64,000 nt of DNA from CAVRIA01 sp963721115. Lineage in GTDB: Bacteria; Desulfobacterota; Binatia; HRBIN30; CADEER01. A program made the translations under genes and the position numbers. Below are positions 8,587 to 17,524 of this stretch, one piece after another. How positions within the stretch are numbered: position 1 is the first letter of the stretch; every line of letters starts with the position of its first letter. Under the pieces are notes generated by a model that worked only from the letters and a program-made list of their open reading frames with translations, searched no databases and was not told the origin of the DNA. The DNA lies in NCBI GenBank assembly GCA_963721115.1, contig CAVRIA010000005.1:372001-436000 (forward strand), read 5' to 3'.

Positions 8587-9814
8587 GCGGCGGAGCGGGG
8601 TCGGACGGGCCCTGCTCACCGGCGCGGCGCTGCTCGCCGCGGTCTCGCCCGCCCTCGCCATCGACCTGCCCGTGCCCGGCCTGCAAGCGGCGACGCTGCA
8701 CGGCTACTACAAGAACTTTTTCCTCGCCCTCGACTCTTCGGACCCACTGGTCGAGGACGGGGTCGAGGATCTCAACCGCGCCCGTCTGATGCTCGAGGGA
8801 CGGATCGATCGCCACCTCGACTTCGCCGTCCACTACGAGCAGCTCCTGACCATCCACCCGCGCGGTACCATCTCCAACCTGTTTCTCGCCGCCGGCCCCC
8901 ACCGGCCCGGCGCCGAGGACCTGAGCTGGTCCATCATCTCCAGCGACGACGTGTCCTGGCGGCACGAGATCGACCGCCTGTACGTCCACTCGACGCGGAG
9001 CTGGGGCGACGTGACCGTCGGCCGGCAGGCGATCGGCTGGGGCGTCGGACTGATCTGGTCGCCGGAGGACCTCTTCGTGGCCTTCTCCCCGGTCGAGATC
9101 GACCGCGAGTATCGCACCGGCGTCGATGCCGCGCGCGCGGTCTTCTCGCTCGGATCCTTCACCGAGCTGGAAGCCGTCTACGCCGTCTACGACACGGGAA
9201 TCGACCACCAGATCACGGCCCTGCGCTGGCGCACCACGCTCACCGAATCGAACCTCGACGTCGGCCTGATGGCCGGAAAGTTCTTCGACGACGCCGTGAT
9301 CGGCGCCCTTCTGTCGGGCGAGCTGGGCGGCGCCGGGCTGCACGCCGAGGTCACCGGCACCCACAACTACGGAGGCGGAATCGCCCGCGTGGGCGCGCAG
9401 GACTTCGCCCGCGCGGTGGTGGGCGCCGACTACCGCTTCCCCGGCGAGGTGCGGGCCGTCGGCGAGTATTACTTCAACGGCTTCGGCAAGACGGACGCCA
9501 AGAGCTATCTCGACCTCGCCGGTTCGCCGCGGCTGTCGCGCGGCGAGATCTACAATCTGGGGAGGCACTACCTCGGCTTCGTCGTCGACTGGGAGGCCCA
9601 TCCCCTCCTGCACGTGCTCGCCCAGGGGCAATGGAACCTGCTCGACCCGAGCGCCCTGGTGGGCCCGGCGTTTTCGATTTCCCTCAGTGACGAGGCCGAG
9701 CTCGACGGCGGCGCTTACTTCGCCCTCGGGGCGCAGCGCCAGGGCTCGACGCTGGGCAGCGAGTTCGGATCCTATCCGAGCACCTACTACTTGACGGCCA
9801 AGATCTACTTCTGA
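8570..9814 (+). CDS. Outer-membrane beta-barrel protein, function unknown
   Basis: A 414-residue protein with a signal peptide (LLTGAALLAAVSPALA) and alternating hydrophobic/polar strands with many aromatic residues to the end. The last residue is Phe (TYYLTAKIYF), as in BAM-inserted barrels. Segments such as YYKNFFLALD, VTVGRQAIGWGVG and VGADYRFPGEVRAVGEYYFNG resemble porin-like or DUF1302-type barrels. The GTG start overlaps the ATPase gene by 17 bases, so it is co-translated with the exporter. Its position suggests it completes a LolA/LolCDE-like envelope pathway, but no biochemical role can be read from the sequence. Its end overlaps the convergent nth gene by ten bases. Confidence 0.78.
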   Translation: MGAGAERRSGVGRALLTGAALLAAVSPALAIDLPVPGLQAATLHGYYKNFFLALDSSDPLVEDGVEDLNRARLMLEGRIDRHLDFAVHYEQLLTIHPRGTISNLFLAAGPHRPGAEDLSWSIISSDDVSWRHEIDRLYVHSTRSWGDVTVGRQAIGWGVGLIWSPEDLFVAFSPVEIDREYRTGVDAARAVFSLGSFTELEAVYAVYDTGIDHQITALRWRTTLTESNLDVGLMAGKFFDDAVIGALLSGELGGAGLHAEVTGTHNYGGGIARVGAQDFARAVVGADYRFPGEVRAVGEYYFNGFGKTDAKSYLDLAGSPRLSRGEIYNLGRHYLGFVVDWEAHPLLHVLAQGQWNLLDPSALVGPAFSISLSDEAELDGGAYFALGAQRQGSTLGSEFGSYPSTYYLTAKIYF

Positions 9815-10530
9815 GAAGCCGATCGACGCTTTCGGACCGCTGTGCGGGCGCTGCGGCGGGCGCCCGGAGAGTTGCCGGCCGCGCGTCGCCGCTCCGCGGC
9901 CACTCGTGTCTTCGGTGCCGCCCAGGAGCAGATGGGACAGCGACTCATGTCGTGTCCGCGCGCCGGGCAGTGCTCGCGACCGAAGTAGATGATCTGCAGA
10001 TGCAGCTTGTTCCACGAGGATTGTGGGAACAGGCGCTTCAGGTCCCGCTCGGTACGCTCCACGTTCTTGCCCGACGACAGACCCCAGCGGGCCGCCAGGC
10101 GATGAATGTGGGTATCGACCGGAAACGCCGGCTTCCCGTGCGCCTGCGTCATCACCACGCTGGCAGTCTTGTGGCCGACCCCGGGCAGCTTCTCCAGCTC
10201 CTCGAAGCTGTCGGGCACGCGACCGCCATGCCGCTCGACCAGCAGGCGCGACAGCTCCCGTATCGCCTTGGACTTGGCCGGTGCCAGGCCGCAGGGCCGG
10301 ATCACGCCGGCGATGTCCTTCTCCGAGAGCCGCGCCATCTCACGGGGGGACGAGGCCAGGGCAAAGAGCCTCGGCGTCACCTCGTTGACCCGCACGTCTG
10401 TACACTGCGCCGACAGCACCACCGCGACCAGCAACGTGTACGGATCCCGGTGCCGCAGGGGGATCTCCGGCATCGGGTACAGCTCGTCGAGGAACTCCTG
10501 AACCCGTCGCGCCTTCTCCAGTCGCGTCAT
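9805..10530 (-). CDS. nth: Endonuclease III-like DNA glycosylase/AP lyase
   Basis: A 241-residue base-excision-repair enzyme. The helix-hairpin-helix is LPGVGHKTASVV with the lyase Lys121. The catalytic Asp139 is in PVDTHIHRLA. SAQCTDVRVN near residue 41 is the conserved N-terminal helix. The C-terminal cluster region reads CPARGHDMSRCPIC: Cys188, Cys198 and Cys201 are present with unusual spacing, and no fourth cysteine follows. A complete 4Fe-4S ligand set is therefore not visible. This variant occurs in some other bacterial Nth proteins. A basic tail of about 30 residues follows. MTRLEK is chosen as the start; a longer in-frame extension is arginine-rich and unlike the family. Confidence 0.9.
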   Translation of the reverse strand: MTRLEKARRVQEFLDELYPMPEIPLRHRDPYTLLVAVVLSAQCTDVRVNEVTPRLFALASSPREMARLSEKDIAGVIRPCGLAPAKSKAIRELSRLLVERHGGRVPDSFEELEKLPGVGHKTASVVMTQAHGKPAFPVDTHIHRLAARWGLSSGKNVERTERDLKRLFPQSSWNKLHLQIIYFGREHCPARGHDMSRCPICSWAAPKTRVAAERRRAAGNSPGARRSARTAVRKRRSASQK

Positions 10531-10607
10531 GCGCGGCGGAACATACCCGCCGCGCCGCGACGCGCCAAGGGCCCGGACGACCCTCGAACCCGCTCGGCAC
10601 TTCCATA

Positions 10608-10636
10608 TTGACAAAGAGATGACGCATTCAGTACCT
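10608..10636 (+). promoter_or_regulatory. Candidate promoter of the large lipoprotein
   Basis: A perfect TTGACA begins 36 bases before the ATG. The -10 region at 17-18 bases (GTACCT/TACCTC) is poor. Spacing places the start of transcription at or next to the ATG. Confidence 0.35.
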
Positions 10637-10643
10637 CCCTGTC

Positions 10644-13600
10644 ATGTTGTTCGACAGATCGTCATTCTGGACATTGCACGTCGTTGCGATGGTCGTGGCA
10701 GTTCTCCTCTGCGGCGGCTGCGGCGACGACAACGGAGGCTCGGTCGCGGCCGGCACGCCGACCGAGGCGGTGCGCACTCTCCCGCCCGTCACCTCGACGC
10801 CGGCGGCGACCTCCACCCCTATACCCGCGACGGCAAGCCCAGCCCCGACGGGTACAGAGCCGCCCCCGACGGCGACGCCGGTGGCGGCGACGGCGACTCC
10901 GCCAGCGGCGACGCCAACGCCGAGCGCGACCCTCACGCCGGAGCCGGCCAACATTCTGAGCGGCAGCGTGGTCGATCAGGACGGAGCGCCGCTCGGCGGC
11001 GTCATGATCACGGCGATCGACGACGCGCGCCACGCCAGCGTCAGCGTCTTCACGGACGCCGACGGTCGCTACGACTTCCCGGTGTTGCCCGCCGGCGCGC
11101 TGCGGGTGCGGGCCAGACGCATCGGCTGGGAGGAAAGCATCCAGAACGTCGACCAGATCCCGGCGACCGGCGCCACGGCCGACTTCAACCTGCAGGCGAC
11201 GAGCGACTTCAACAGCCAGCTTCCGGCCAGCTATTTCTACTCGCTCCTCCACTGGCCCAGCGATCGCGTCAAGGGCGATTTCTCCCGCGCCTGCGCCAAC
11301 TGTCACCAGATCGGCGACCACCGCTTCCGAGAGCTGCGCACGCCCGAGCAATGGCAGACCGTGGTCAATCGGATGATCGGCTACGGCGGCGTGCCGTTCT
11401 TCGAGGAGACGAGGCCAGTTCTGGTGCCCACCCTGGCGAGTACCTTCGGACCGAGCGCGCCGGTGCCACAGTTCGCCGTGCCGCCGCCTCCGTCCGGAGA
11501 CGCCGTACGGGCCGTCATCTACGAGTGGGAGATCGACCCGGTGAAAAAACCGGGCTGCCACGATCTCGAGCTGGGCTTGGACGGCACCGTCTACACCGTC
11601 AGCGGCGTCTACTCCTTCAACCCGAAGACGGGCGAACGGGCCAGCTACCCGATCCGCGGCGGTGGACACTCCATCGAGCGCGACGCCAACGGCGACATGT
11701 GGATCACCGCTCCCGGGCCGGAGCAGATCATCAAGTTCGACGTGCAGACCAAACAGTTCACCACCTACGACCAGCCGCGCATCGGCGACGACCTCGGCTC
11801 GTACCCGCACACGCTGCGCTTCGATGATCAGGGACGGATCTGGTACACGCTGTCGCGTTCGAACCACGTCTGCCGTTTCGATCCGCAGACCGCGGAGTTC
11901 ACTTACTACCGCCTGCCCCCCGCCGATCCGGATATCAGCGGGCTGCCGATCGCCGTGCCGTACGGGTGCGACGTCGCGCCCGATCAGACCGTCTGGTGGT
12001 CGCAGCTCTTCGGTCACCGCATCGGCCGCATCGACCCGACCACGGGCGAGATCAAATCGTGGCGTCCGCCCTTCGACGGCCCGCGCCGGCTGCACGTCGG
12101 ACCGGACAACATCGTCTGGGTGCCCGGCTACGGCGCCTCCAAGCTCGGCCGTTTCGATCCGAAGACCGAGACCTGGAAGGTGTACGAGCTGCCGACGCAA
12201 CCTACCGGCAGCGAGCTGCCGTACGCCCTCAACGTGAACCGCAAGACCGGCGACGTCTGGATCACCGGATCGAACTCCGACAGCATCATTCGCTTCCATC
12301 CGGATACGGAGCAGTTCACCTCCTATCATCTGCCGACGCCCGTGGACTTCACGCGCGAGATCGAGTTCGACGACGACAACGACGTCTGGACCTGCACGTC
12401 CGACCAGCCGCCGTACCCCGGCACCGCGGGCTCGGGGCGCATCATCAAGATCGAGCTGCGGGACCGGGTCGGGAGCTGCGGCGACGGAATCCTTCAGCTC
12501 GGCGAGGGTTGCGACGACGGCAACACCGACGACTGCGACGGTTGCTCCTCCACCTGCACGGTGGAGACGGGGTGCGGCGACGGCATCACCTGCGGGGCCG
12601 AGCAGTGCGACGATGGGAACACCGCCGACTGCGACGGCTGCTCGTCGTCGTGTAGCGTCGAGGTCGGTGCGCTGTGCGGCGACGGGACGGTCGATGCCGC
12701 CTGCGGCGAGGAATGCGACCCTCCGGGCGCCTCCTGCGACGCCGAGTGCAAGCGGGTGCCGGTGTGCGGCGACGGGCTCCAGGACGCCGGCGAGGAGTGC
12801 GACGACGGAAACGCCGTCGACTGCGACGGCTGCTCGTCCACCTGCAGGGTGGAGACCGGCTGCGGCGACGGCTCCACCTGCGGCGCGGAAGAGTGCGACG
12901 ACGGAAACAGCGCCGACTGCGACGGCTGCTCCTCGTCCTGCGCCGTCGAGGTCGGGGCGCGTTGCGGCGACGGGATCGTCAATGCCTCCTGCGGCGAGGA
13001 GTGCGACCCTCCGGGCGAGAGCTGCTCGTTCCTCTGCCAGCAGGGCAATCCGGAGCTCGGAACCCGTCACTTCACCTTCGGCGGCTCGTTTTTTTCCTCC
13101 GCCCTCGGCTCCCAGGTCCCCCTCGGCGATCTCACCGGCAGCATCGACCTGGTCGCCGGCGCCCCCGACCCCGAAGGGGTGGCGGCGATCTCGGTCGACG
13201 GGCCGGTGTACTACTCGGCGGCGATCCTGGGGGGGACCTACGGGTATCTGTGCGTACGCGTTGACGGCTGCACGGGTTTCGTCGACTGCAACGGTGGAAC
13301 GGCTGTCGATACCTTGATGGTGCAGGACAGCAACGGCGCCGGGAAGAACGCACTGCCGGCGACCCTGACGACCGGGCGCGGCGAGGACGGCGGACCGGGC
13401 GCGGTCCAGCTCGACTGCCAGCAGAGTTTCGTGCAGCTGCCGCCGGGAGGCGGGAACGACTGCCTCGCAGTCGACTACCCGGAGAGCCAGGAGATCGTCT
13501 ACACAACCGGCGGCGTCGAGGCCTTCTTCCTGAATGCGAACACCAAGGTCGGCAACGGCTCGATCTCGGGACACGGTGAGGCCTTCGACTGCGCGACGTG

Positions 13601-13700
13601 GACCTCGCAGGACGGGCCCGGTCAGTTGATCGGCACCTACACGGTGGAGGAGGATCCACAGGCAGGCGACGTCGCGAACGAGAACCTGCTCGACGACTGA
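10644..13700 (+). CDS. Large lipoprotein: Vgb-like propeller, CxxCH motif and CDDGN cysteine repeats
   Basis: A 1018-residue exported protein. In order: a lipoprotein signal (VLLCGGC then GDDN); a Pro/Thr/Ala linker to about residue 105; a carboxypeptidase-regulatory-like beta-sandwich (SGSVVDQDGAPLGGVMI to about 185); a helical segment with a single c-type haem motif (Cys217, Cys220, His221 in ACANCH); a virginiamycin-B-lyase-like propeller of about residues 290-605 with repeats such as IGRIDPTTGEIKSW; about 190 residues of DUF4215-like cysteine repeats (GCDDGNTDDCDGCSSTC); and a C-terminal beta-domain. CxxCH suggests covalent haem, hence redox or oxidative chemistry at the cell surface. Propeller proteins with such an N-terminal cytochrome are known, but this combination with myxobacterial-type Cys repeats is unusual. 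No enzyme activity is proven. Confidence 0.85.
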   Translation: MLFDRSSFWTLHVVAMVVAVLLCGGCGDDNGGSVAAGTPTEAVRTLPPVTSTPAATSTPIPATASPAPTGTEPPPTATPVAATATPPAATPTPSATLTPEPANILSGSVVDQDGAPLGGVMITAIDDARHASVSVFTDADGRYDFPVLPAGALRVRARRIGWEESIQNVDQIPATGATADFNLQATSDFNSQLPASYFYSLLHWPSDRVKGDFSRACANCHQIGDHRFRELRTPEQWQTVVNRMIGYGGVPFFEETRPVLVPTLASTFGPSAPVPQFAVPPPPSGDAVRAVIYEWEIDPVKKPGCHDLELGLDGTVYTVSGVYSFNPKTGERASYPIRGGGHSIERDANGDMWITAPGPEQIIKFDVQTKQFTTYDQPRIGDDLGSYPHTLRFDDQGRIWYTLSRSNHVCRFDPQTAEFTYYRLPPADPDISGLPIAVPYGCDVAPDQTVWWSQLFGHRIGRIDPTTGEIKSWRPPFDGPRRLHVGPDNIVWVPGYGASKLGRFDPKTETWKVYELPTQPTGSELPYALNVNRKTGDVWITGSNSDSIIRFHPDTEQFTSYHLPTPVDFTREIEFDDDNDVWTCTSDQPPYPGTAGSGRIIKIELRDRVGSCGDGILQLGEGCDDGNTDDCDGCSSTCTVETGCGDGITCGAEQCDDGNTADCDGCSSSCSVEVGALCGDGTVDAACGEECDPPGASCDAECKRVPVCGDGLQDAGEECDDGNAVDCDGCSSTCRVETGCGDGSTCGAEECDDGNSADCDGCSSSCAVEVGARCGDGIVNASCGEECDPPGESCSFLCQQGNPELGTRHFTFGGSFFSSALGSQVPLGDLTGSIDLVAGAPDPEGVAAISVDGPVYYSAAILGGTYGYLCVRVDGCTGFVDCNGGTAVDTLMVQDSNGAGKNALPATLTTGRGEDGGPGAVQLDCQQSFVQLPPGGGNDCLAVDYPESQEIVYTTGGVEAFFLNANTKVGNGSISGHGEAFDCATWTSQDGPGQLIGTYTVEEDPQAGDVANENLLDD
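12475..13026 (+). repeat. Tandem Cys-rich repeats inside the large lipoprotein
   Basis: About six related units encode CGDG...GEECDDGN...DCDGCSS.C. Two blocks of roughly 300 bases are near-duplicates at DNA level: the 12480-12750 and 12765-13020 segments share long identical runs encoding DCDGCSSTC and CGEECDPPG. This implies a recent internal duplication and is a place where assembly could collapse. Confidence 0.75.
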
Positions 13701-14008
13701 ACGGCCCCCCGCCGGGCGGCTCCGAGGGGGGGCGGCAATCGGTCGGCGCATCGATTGGACAAATTCGGGCACCCGCGCGCGCACCGGGGCCCCGAAACGT
13801 CGAGACGCTGTGCCGAAGCTCAAGGAGGGCTACCCTCCCGGTGAGGAGCTGGCGGCGCCCTTCGAATGGCGCCTATTTTGCGTTCCCCTCCTGCCGAGAG
13901 GGAGGACGAACCGTTGCGCTTTCCCATGCCGAACGCGGGCTTCGGGCGCGGCCGCGGCCGCGCCTGCCTTGAACACGCGCCAAGCCGGCGATATCATCCG
14001 CCATCATA
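13701..14008. other. Intergenic region with GC hairpin and PBP1A promoter
   Basis: Just after the lipoprotein stop, GCCCCCC (13704) can pair with GGGGGGC (13727-13733) around a 16-base loop that itself contains GCCG/CGGC; no T run follows. The middle of the stretch has no coding signal. A promoter for the PBP gene is annotated at the downstream end. Confidence 0.4.
13969..13997 (+). promoter_or_regulatory. Promoter of PBP1A, near-leaderless
   Basis: TTGAAC, 17 bases, then TATCAT (five of six -10 consensus bases). The ATG lies twelve bases after the -10 element, so the predicted 5' leader is only about five bases. No Shine-Dalgarno sequence is present. Confidence 0.55.
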
Positions 14009-16345
14009 ATGGCCAAAAGGCGAACTCGGCGCAGGCGCCGATCCAAGATCGTCCGATTGTTTCGCCGCCTGGTCATTGCCACCGTGACCCTCGGAGCGAT
14101 CGTCGCGGCGGCGGGGGGAACGCTGGTTTACTGGGAGATCACCAGCACCCTGCCGCCGATCGACTCGATCGTCGACTACCGCCCCCCTGTGGCGACGCAG
14201 ATTCTGTCGGACGACGGCACCGTCATCGGCGAGTTCTTCTCCGAGAAGCGCTACCTCGTCCCGATCGATCGCATACCGCTGCACGTCCGGGAGGCCTTTC
14301 TGGCCGCCGAGGACGACGAGTTCTACCGCCACAAGGGCATCGACGTCGTCGGCATCCTGCGGGCCTTCATCAACAATCTGGCCGCCGGCGGCAAGGTCCA
14401 GGGGGGCAGCACGATCACCCAACAGGTGGTGAAGTCGATCCTGTTGAGTCCAAAGAAGAGCTACGAGCGGAAAATCAAGGAAATCGTTCTCTCGCTCCGC
14501 CTCGAGCGGCAGCTCTCCAAGGACGAGATTCTCTCGCTCTATCTCAACCACATCTATCTCGGCAGCGGCGCCTACGGGGTCGCGGCGGCGTCTCGCGAGT
14601 ACTTCGGCAAGGACGTCGGCGATCTGGACATCGCCGAGGCCGGGCTGCTCGGCGGCCTCCCCCAGGCGCCGAGCCGGTACTCGCCCTTCCGGCACTGGCC
14701 GCGCGCCAAGACGCGGCAGCGATACGTGCTCAACCGTATGTACGAAGCGGGATTCATCTCCCGTCAGGAGCGTGACGCCGCCCTGCGCGAGCCTCTCTCC
14801 CTGGCCACCCGAAAGGGGAGCTTCGTCGCCGCGCCGTACTTCGTCGAGCACGTGCGACAGATGCTCGAGGAGCGCTATGGGCGCACGGCTCTCTACGAGC
14901 TGGGGCTGCGCGTGTACACGACCGTCAACCTCACCATGCAGCGCGAGGCCGAGAAGGCGGTGCGTGACGGCCTGAAGGTTCTCGCCGACCGGCACGACAA
15001 CTACCGCGATTCGTTTCGCGACATGGAGCCGGAAGAGCGCGAGATCTATCTGAAGCACCAGCGCCAGACCCTGTCGGGACAGCCCCTGCAGGCGTCGTTC
15101 AGCTACGAAGGGATCGTCACCTCGGTGCGCGACAAGAGCGCGCGGATTCAAGTCGGCCCGTACTCGGGGACGCTGGTCGCCGACGCGGATGGCAAGCAGA
15201 GTCTGCCCCAGCTGCGGCTCAACGATCTCGTCCGCGGCAAGGTGATCGAGGCCGACGACAAGAACCCCCGCTTCGTGCTCGACGAAAGCCCACCGGTCGA
15301 GGGTGCCCTCGTCTCCATCGATCCGCACACCGGGTTCGTGAAGGCGCTGGTCGGTGGCTACGACTTCGATCGCAGTCAGTTCAATCGTGCCACCCAGGCG
15401 AAGCGACAGCCCGGATCGGCGTTCAAACCGCTCGTCTATGCCGCGGCCCTGGACCGCCACTTCACCCCGGCCTCGATCATCGTCGACGAGCCCATCTCCT
15501 TCAACGACAACGGCCGGGTTTGGAGCCCGCAGAACTTCGAGAAGAAGTACTACGGACCGACCACCTTGCGCGAGGCGCTGACCTTCTCGCGCAACGTGGT
15601 AACCGTGAAGCTGGCAGACCGGATCGGCGTCGGGTACCTGGTGAAGTATCTCTCCCGTTTCGGTCTCGAGGGGCCGCTGAAGCGAAACCTCTCGATCGCC
15701 CTCGGCTCGGCCGAGGTCACGCCCCTGGAGCTGGCCGCCGCGTATGCGACATTCGCCAACAACGGGCTGCGGCCGAAGCCGATCTTCATCACCGAGGTGA
15801 CCGATCCGCAGGGGCAGGTGATCGAGCAGCACGGACCGGAGCTGGTGCAGGCGATTCCGCCCGGTACGGCCTACCTGATCACGAGCATGCTGCAAGACGT
15901 CGTGAGCCGCGGCACGGGACGCCGCGCGTCGGGCCTCGACCAGCCGACCGCCGGGAAGACCGGCACCACCAACGATCTGCACGACGGCTGGTTCGTCGGT
16001 TTTACCCCGCAGCTCTTGAGCGCCGTGTGGGTCGGCTTCGACAACAAGCGTCCGCTCGGCCGGATGGAGACCGGGGGCCGGGTGGCGGCACCGATCTGGA
16101 AGGAGTTCATGGAGCAGGCGCTGGCGGGCGCCCCACCGGAGGAGTTCCCCGTTCCCAGCGACCTCAAGTGCGTCAACGTCAACCCTTCGACCGGGCAGCG
16201 GGCGCACTCCGGCGAACCATCGCGCCTCGAATGCTTCCGCCCGGGAACCGAGCCACCGCCCGGTGGCAGACCACCCGTCACGCTGGTCAACGACGGGGGT
16301 TCGCACCGGAACTCGGCGCTCGAATTCCTGCTGAACGACTTCTAA
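14009..16345 (+). CDS. mrcA: Penicillin-binding protein 1A (bifunctional transglycosylase/transpeptidase)
   Basis: A 778-residue class A PBP. An N-terminal membrane anchor (about 20-42) follows a basic start. The GT51 transglycosylase has Glu101 in AAEDDEFYRHKGID, then GGSTITQQ and NHIYLGSGAYGV. The OB-like PCB region follows. The transpeptidase has the acyl-serine motif SAFK (Ser470, Lys473), SRN (527-529) and KTG at 650. The protein polymerises and cross-links peptidoglycan at the inner membrane. All catalytic motifs are intact and the length is normal. The C-terminus is a short Pro/Arg tail. It is convergent with the deacetylase-like gene and probably transcribed alone. Confidence 0.96.
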   Translation: MAKRRTRRRRRSKIVRLFRRLVIATVTLGAIVAAAGGTLVYWEITSTLPPIDSIVDYRPPVATQILSDDGTVIGEFFSEKRYLVPIDRIPLHVREAFLAAEDDEFYRHKGIDVVGILRAFINNLAAGGKVQGGSTITQQVVKSILLSPKKSYERKIKEIVLSLRLERQLSKDEILSLYLNHIYLGSGAYGVAAASREYFGKDVGDLDIAEAGLLGGLPQAPSRYSPFRHWPRAKTRQRYVLNRMYEAGFISRQERDAALREPLSLATRKGSFVAAPYFVEHVRQMLEERYGRTALYELGLRVYTTVNLTMQREAEKAVRDGLKVLADRHDNYRDSFRDMEPEEREIYLKHQRQTLSGQPLQASFSYEGIVTSVRDKSARIQVGPYSGTLVADADGKQSLPQLRLNDLVRGKVIEADDKNPRFVLDESPPVEGALVSIDPHTGFVKALVGGYDFDRSQFNRATQAKRQPGSAFKPLVYAAALDRHFTPASIIVDEPISFNDNGRVWSPQNFEKKYYGPTTLREALTFSRNVVTVKLADRIGVGYLVKYLSRFGLEGPLKRNLSIALGSAEVTPLELAAAYATFANNGLRPKPIFITEVTDPQGQVIEQHGPELVQAIPPGTAYLITSMLQDVVSRGTGRRASGLDQPTAGKTGTTNDLHDGWFVGFTPQLLSAVWVGFDNKRPLGRMETGGRVAAPIWKEFMEQALAGAPPEEFPVPSDLKCVNVNPSTGQRAHSGEPSRLECFRPGTEPPPGGRPPVTLVNDGGSHRNSALEFLLNDF

Positions 16346-16364
16346 CCCCCGGGGGCAACCTCCG

Positions 16365-17387
16365 TCAGAGCTCCCAGTATTCGCTCTGCACGCGTCGCAC
16401 CGACTCCAGGACGGGAGCGGCCCGGCTGGGCGTCCGCGCTTCGACCTTCGCGCCGCTGCCGCCGCGCAGCTCGGTCAGCACCCGCGCCGAGCACTCTCGA
16501 ATCGCGCGCAGGTCGTATCCGCCTTCGAGGACGGCGACGCACCGCCCCGAGCCGACCTCGTCAGCGACTCGGACGAGCGAACGCGCCATGGCGGCGAAAC
16601 CATCCTCGGTGACGCCCATGCCGCCGAGCGGGTCACGCACGTGCGGATCGAAGCCGGCCGAAATCAGCACGAATTCGGGCTCGAACTGGAGAGCAATGGG
16701 CTCGACGACGGCGTGAAATGCCTCCAGGTACTCCGCATCCCCGAAGCCACCGGGAAAGGGGATGTTGATCGTGCGCCCCTCCCCGTCCCCGTGCCCGACC
16801 TCGTCCACCGCCCCCGTGCCCGGATAGAACGGGTAGCGGTGGGTCGAGACGTACACGACCGCGGGATCCCGTTCGAACATATGCTGCGTGCCGTTTCCAT
16901 GGTGGACGTCCCAGTCCATGATCAGGACGCGATCGATCTGATGGCACTTGCGCAAATAGGCGGCCCCGATGGCGACGTTGTTGAAGAGGCAGAAGCCCAT
17001 CGCCCGGCCGCGCTCGGCGTGATGGCCGGGCGGACGTACCAGAGCGAAGCCGTTTCGAAGGTCCCCCGCCATCACCCGATCCAGCAACTCGAGGAGCCCC
17101 CCGGCGGCGAGCCGGGCGACGTCGAAGGAACGCGCTGAAGCGGGCGTGTCCGCATCGAAGGAGAATCCCGAGAGATCGCGGGTGCCGGCGACCTGCGCGA
17201 AGTGTCGCTCGTCGTGAACGAGTGTGATCTCCTCCGCGGTCGCGACCCGCGGTTCGATCCGCCTCAGTCCCGGCTGCTCGAGCACCGACTCCAGCAGAAC
17301 CGCGATCCGTTCCGGTCGCTCGGGGTGTCCGTAGCCGGTGTCGTGCGCCATGTAGCGCTGATCGAGAACGAACCCGGTCTCCGTCAT
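16365..17387 (-). CDS. Histone deacetylase family protein (AcuC/polyamine-amidohydrolase-like)
   Basis: A 340-residue zinc-dependent deacetylase. Catalytic and metal-binding residues are visible: tandem His122-His123 in RPPGHHAE, Asp160 and His162 in DWDVHHGNGTQ, Asp247 in SAGFDPH, and Tyr in LEGGYDL. HPERPERI near residue 21 is the conserved N-terminal loop. Bacterial members hydrolyse acetyl-lysine, acetylpolyamines or related amides; the true substrate is unknown. A clear promoter lies upstream, and GGAG eight bases before the ATG supports the start. A run of Ala/Thr/Ser/Arg near the C-terminus is not conserved in the family. Confidence 0.92.
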   Translation of the reverse strand: MTETGFVLDQRYMAHDTGYGHPERPERIAVLLESVLEQPGLRRIEPRVATAEEITLVHDERHFAQVAGTRDLSGFSFDADTPASARSFDVARLAAGGLLELLDRVMAGDLRNGFALVRPPGHHAERGRAMGFCLFNNVAIGAAYLRKCHQIDRVLIMDWDVHHGNGTQHMFERDPAVVYVSTHRYPFYPGTGAVDEVGHGDGEGRTINIPFPGGFGDAEYLEAFHAVVEPIALQFEPEFVLISAGFDPHVRDPLGGMGVTEDGFAAMARSLVRVADEVGSGRCVAVLEGGYDLRAIRECSARVLTELRGGSGAKVEARTPSRAAPVLESVRRVQSEYWEL

Positions 17388-17421
17388 GATCGCCGCTCCA
17401 TCATTCGTCGCCGACGGTTCC

Positions 17422-17450
17422 TAAGTAAAGGCTTGCCCGCGCCAGGTCAA
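17422..17450 (-). promoter_or_regulatory. Promoter of the deacetylase-family gene
   Basis: On the minus strand TTGACC, exactly 17 bases, then TACTTA. A leader of about 28 bases with GGAG precedes the ATG. Confidence 0.55.
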
Positions 17451-17479
17451 AGGGCGTGGTCCGACTCGACCGTCGAAAT

Positions 17480-17508
17480 TTGACTCCCTTCCGGCTTTGC
17501 TCTAGCTT
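17480..17508 (+). promoter_or_regulatory. Candidate promoter of tatBC
   Basis: TTGACT, 17 bases, then TAGCTT. The predicted leader of about ten bases contains GAGG before the ATG. It is divergent from the deacetylase promoter about 30 bases away. Confidence 0.45.
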
Positions 17509-17524
17509 GTTTGCCGAGGCTTAC

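Noticed and set aside
10662..13823. A 1053-codon minus-strand frame opposite the large lipoprotein
   Set aside because: Low-complexity Val/Ala/Arg translation mirroring the CDDGN repeats. The plus strand has the lipobox, CxxCH and propeller motifs.
13994..16306. A 770-codon minus-strand frame opposite PBP1A
   Set aside because: No recognisable motif. The plus strand encodes every PBP1A catalytic motif.
16346..16364. CCCCCGGGGG between convergent PBP1A and deacetylase-like genes as a bidirectional terminator
   Set aside because: A ten-base palindrome cannot form a stable loop, and no T run accompanies it.
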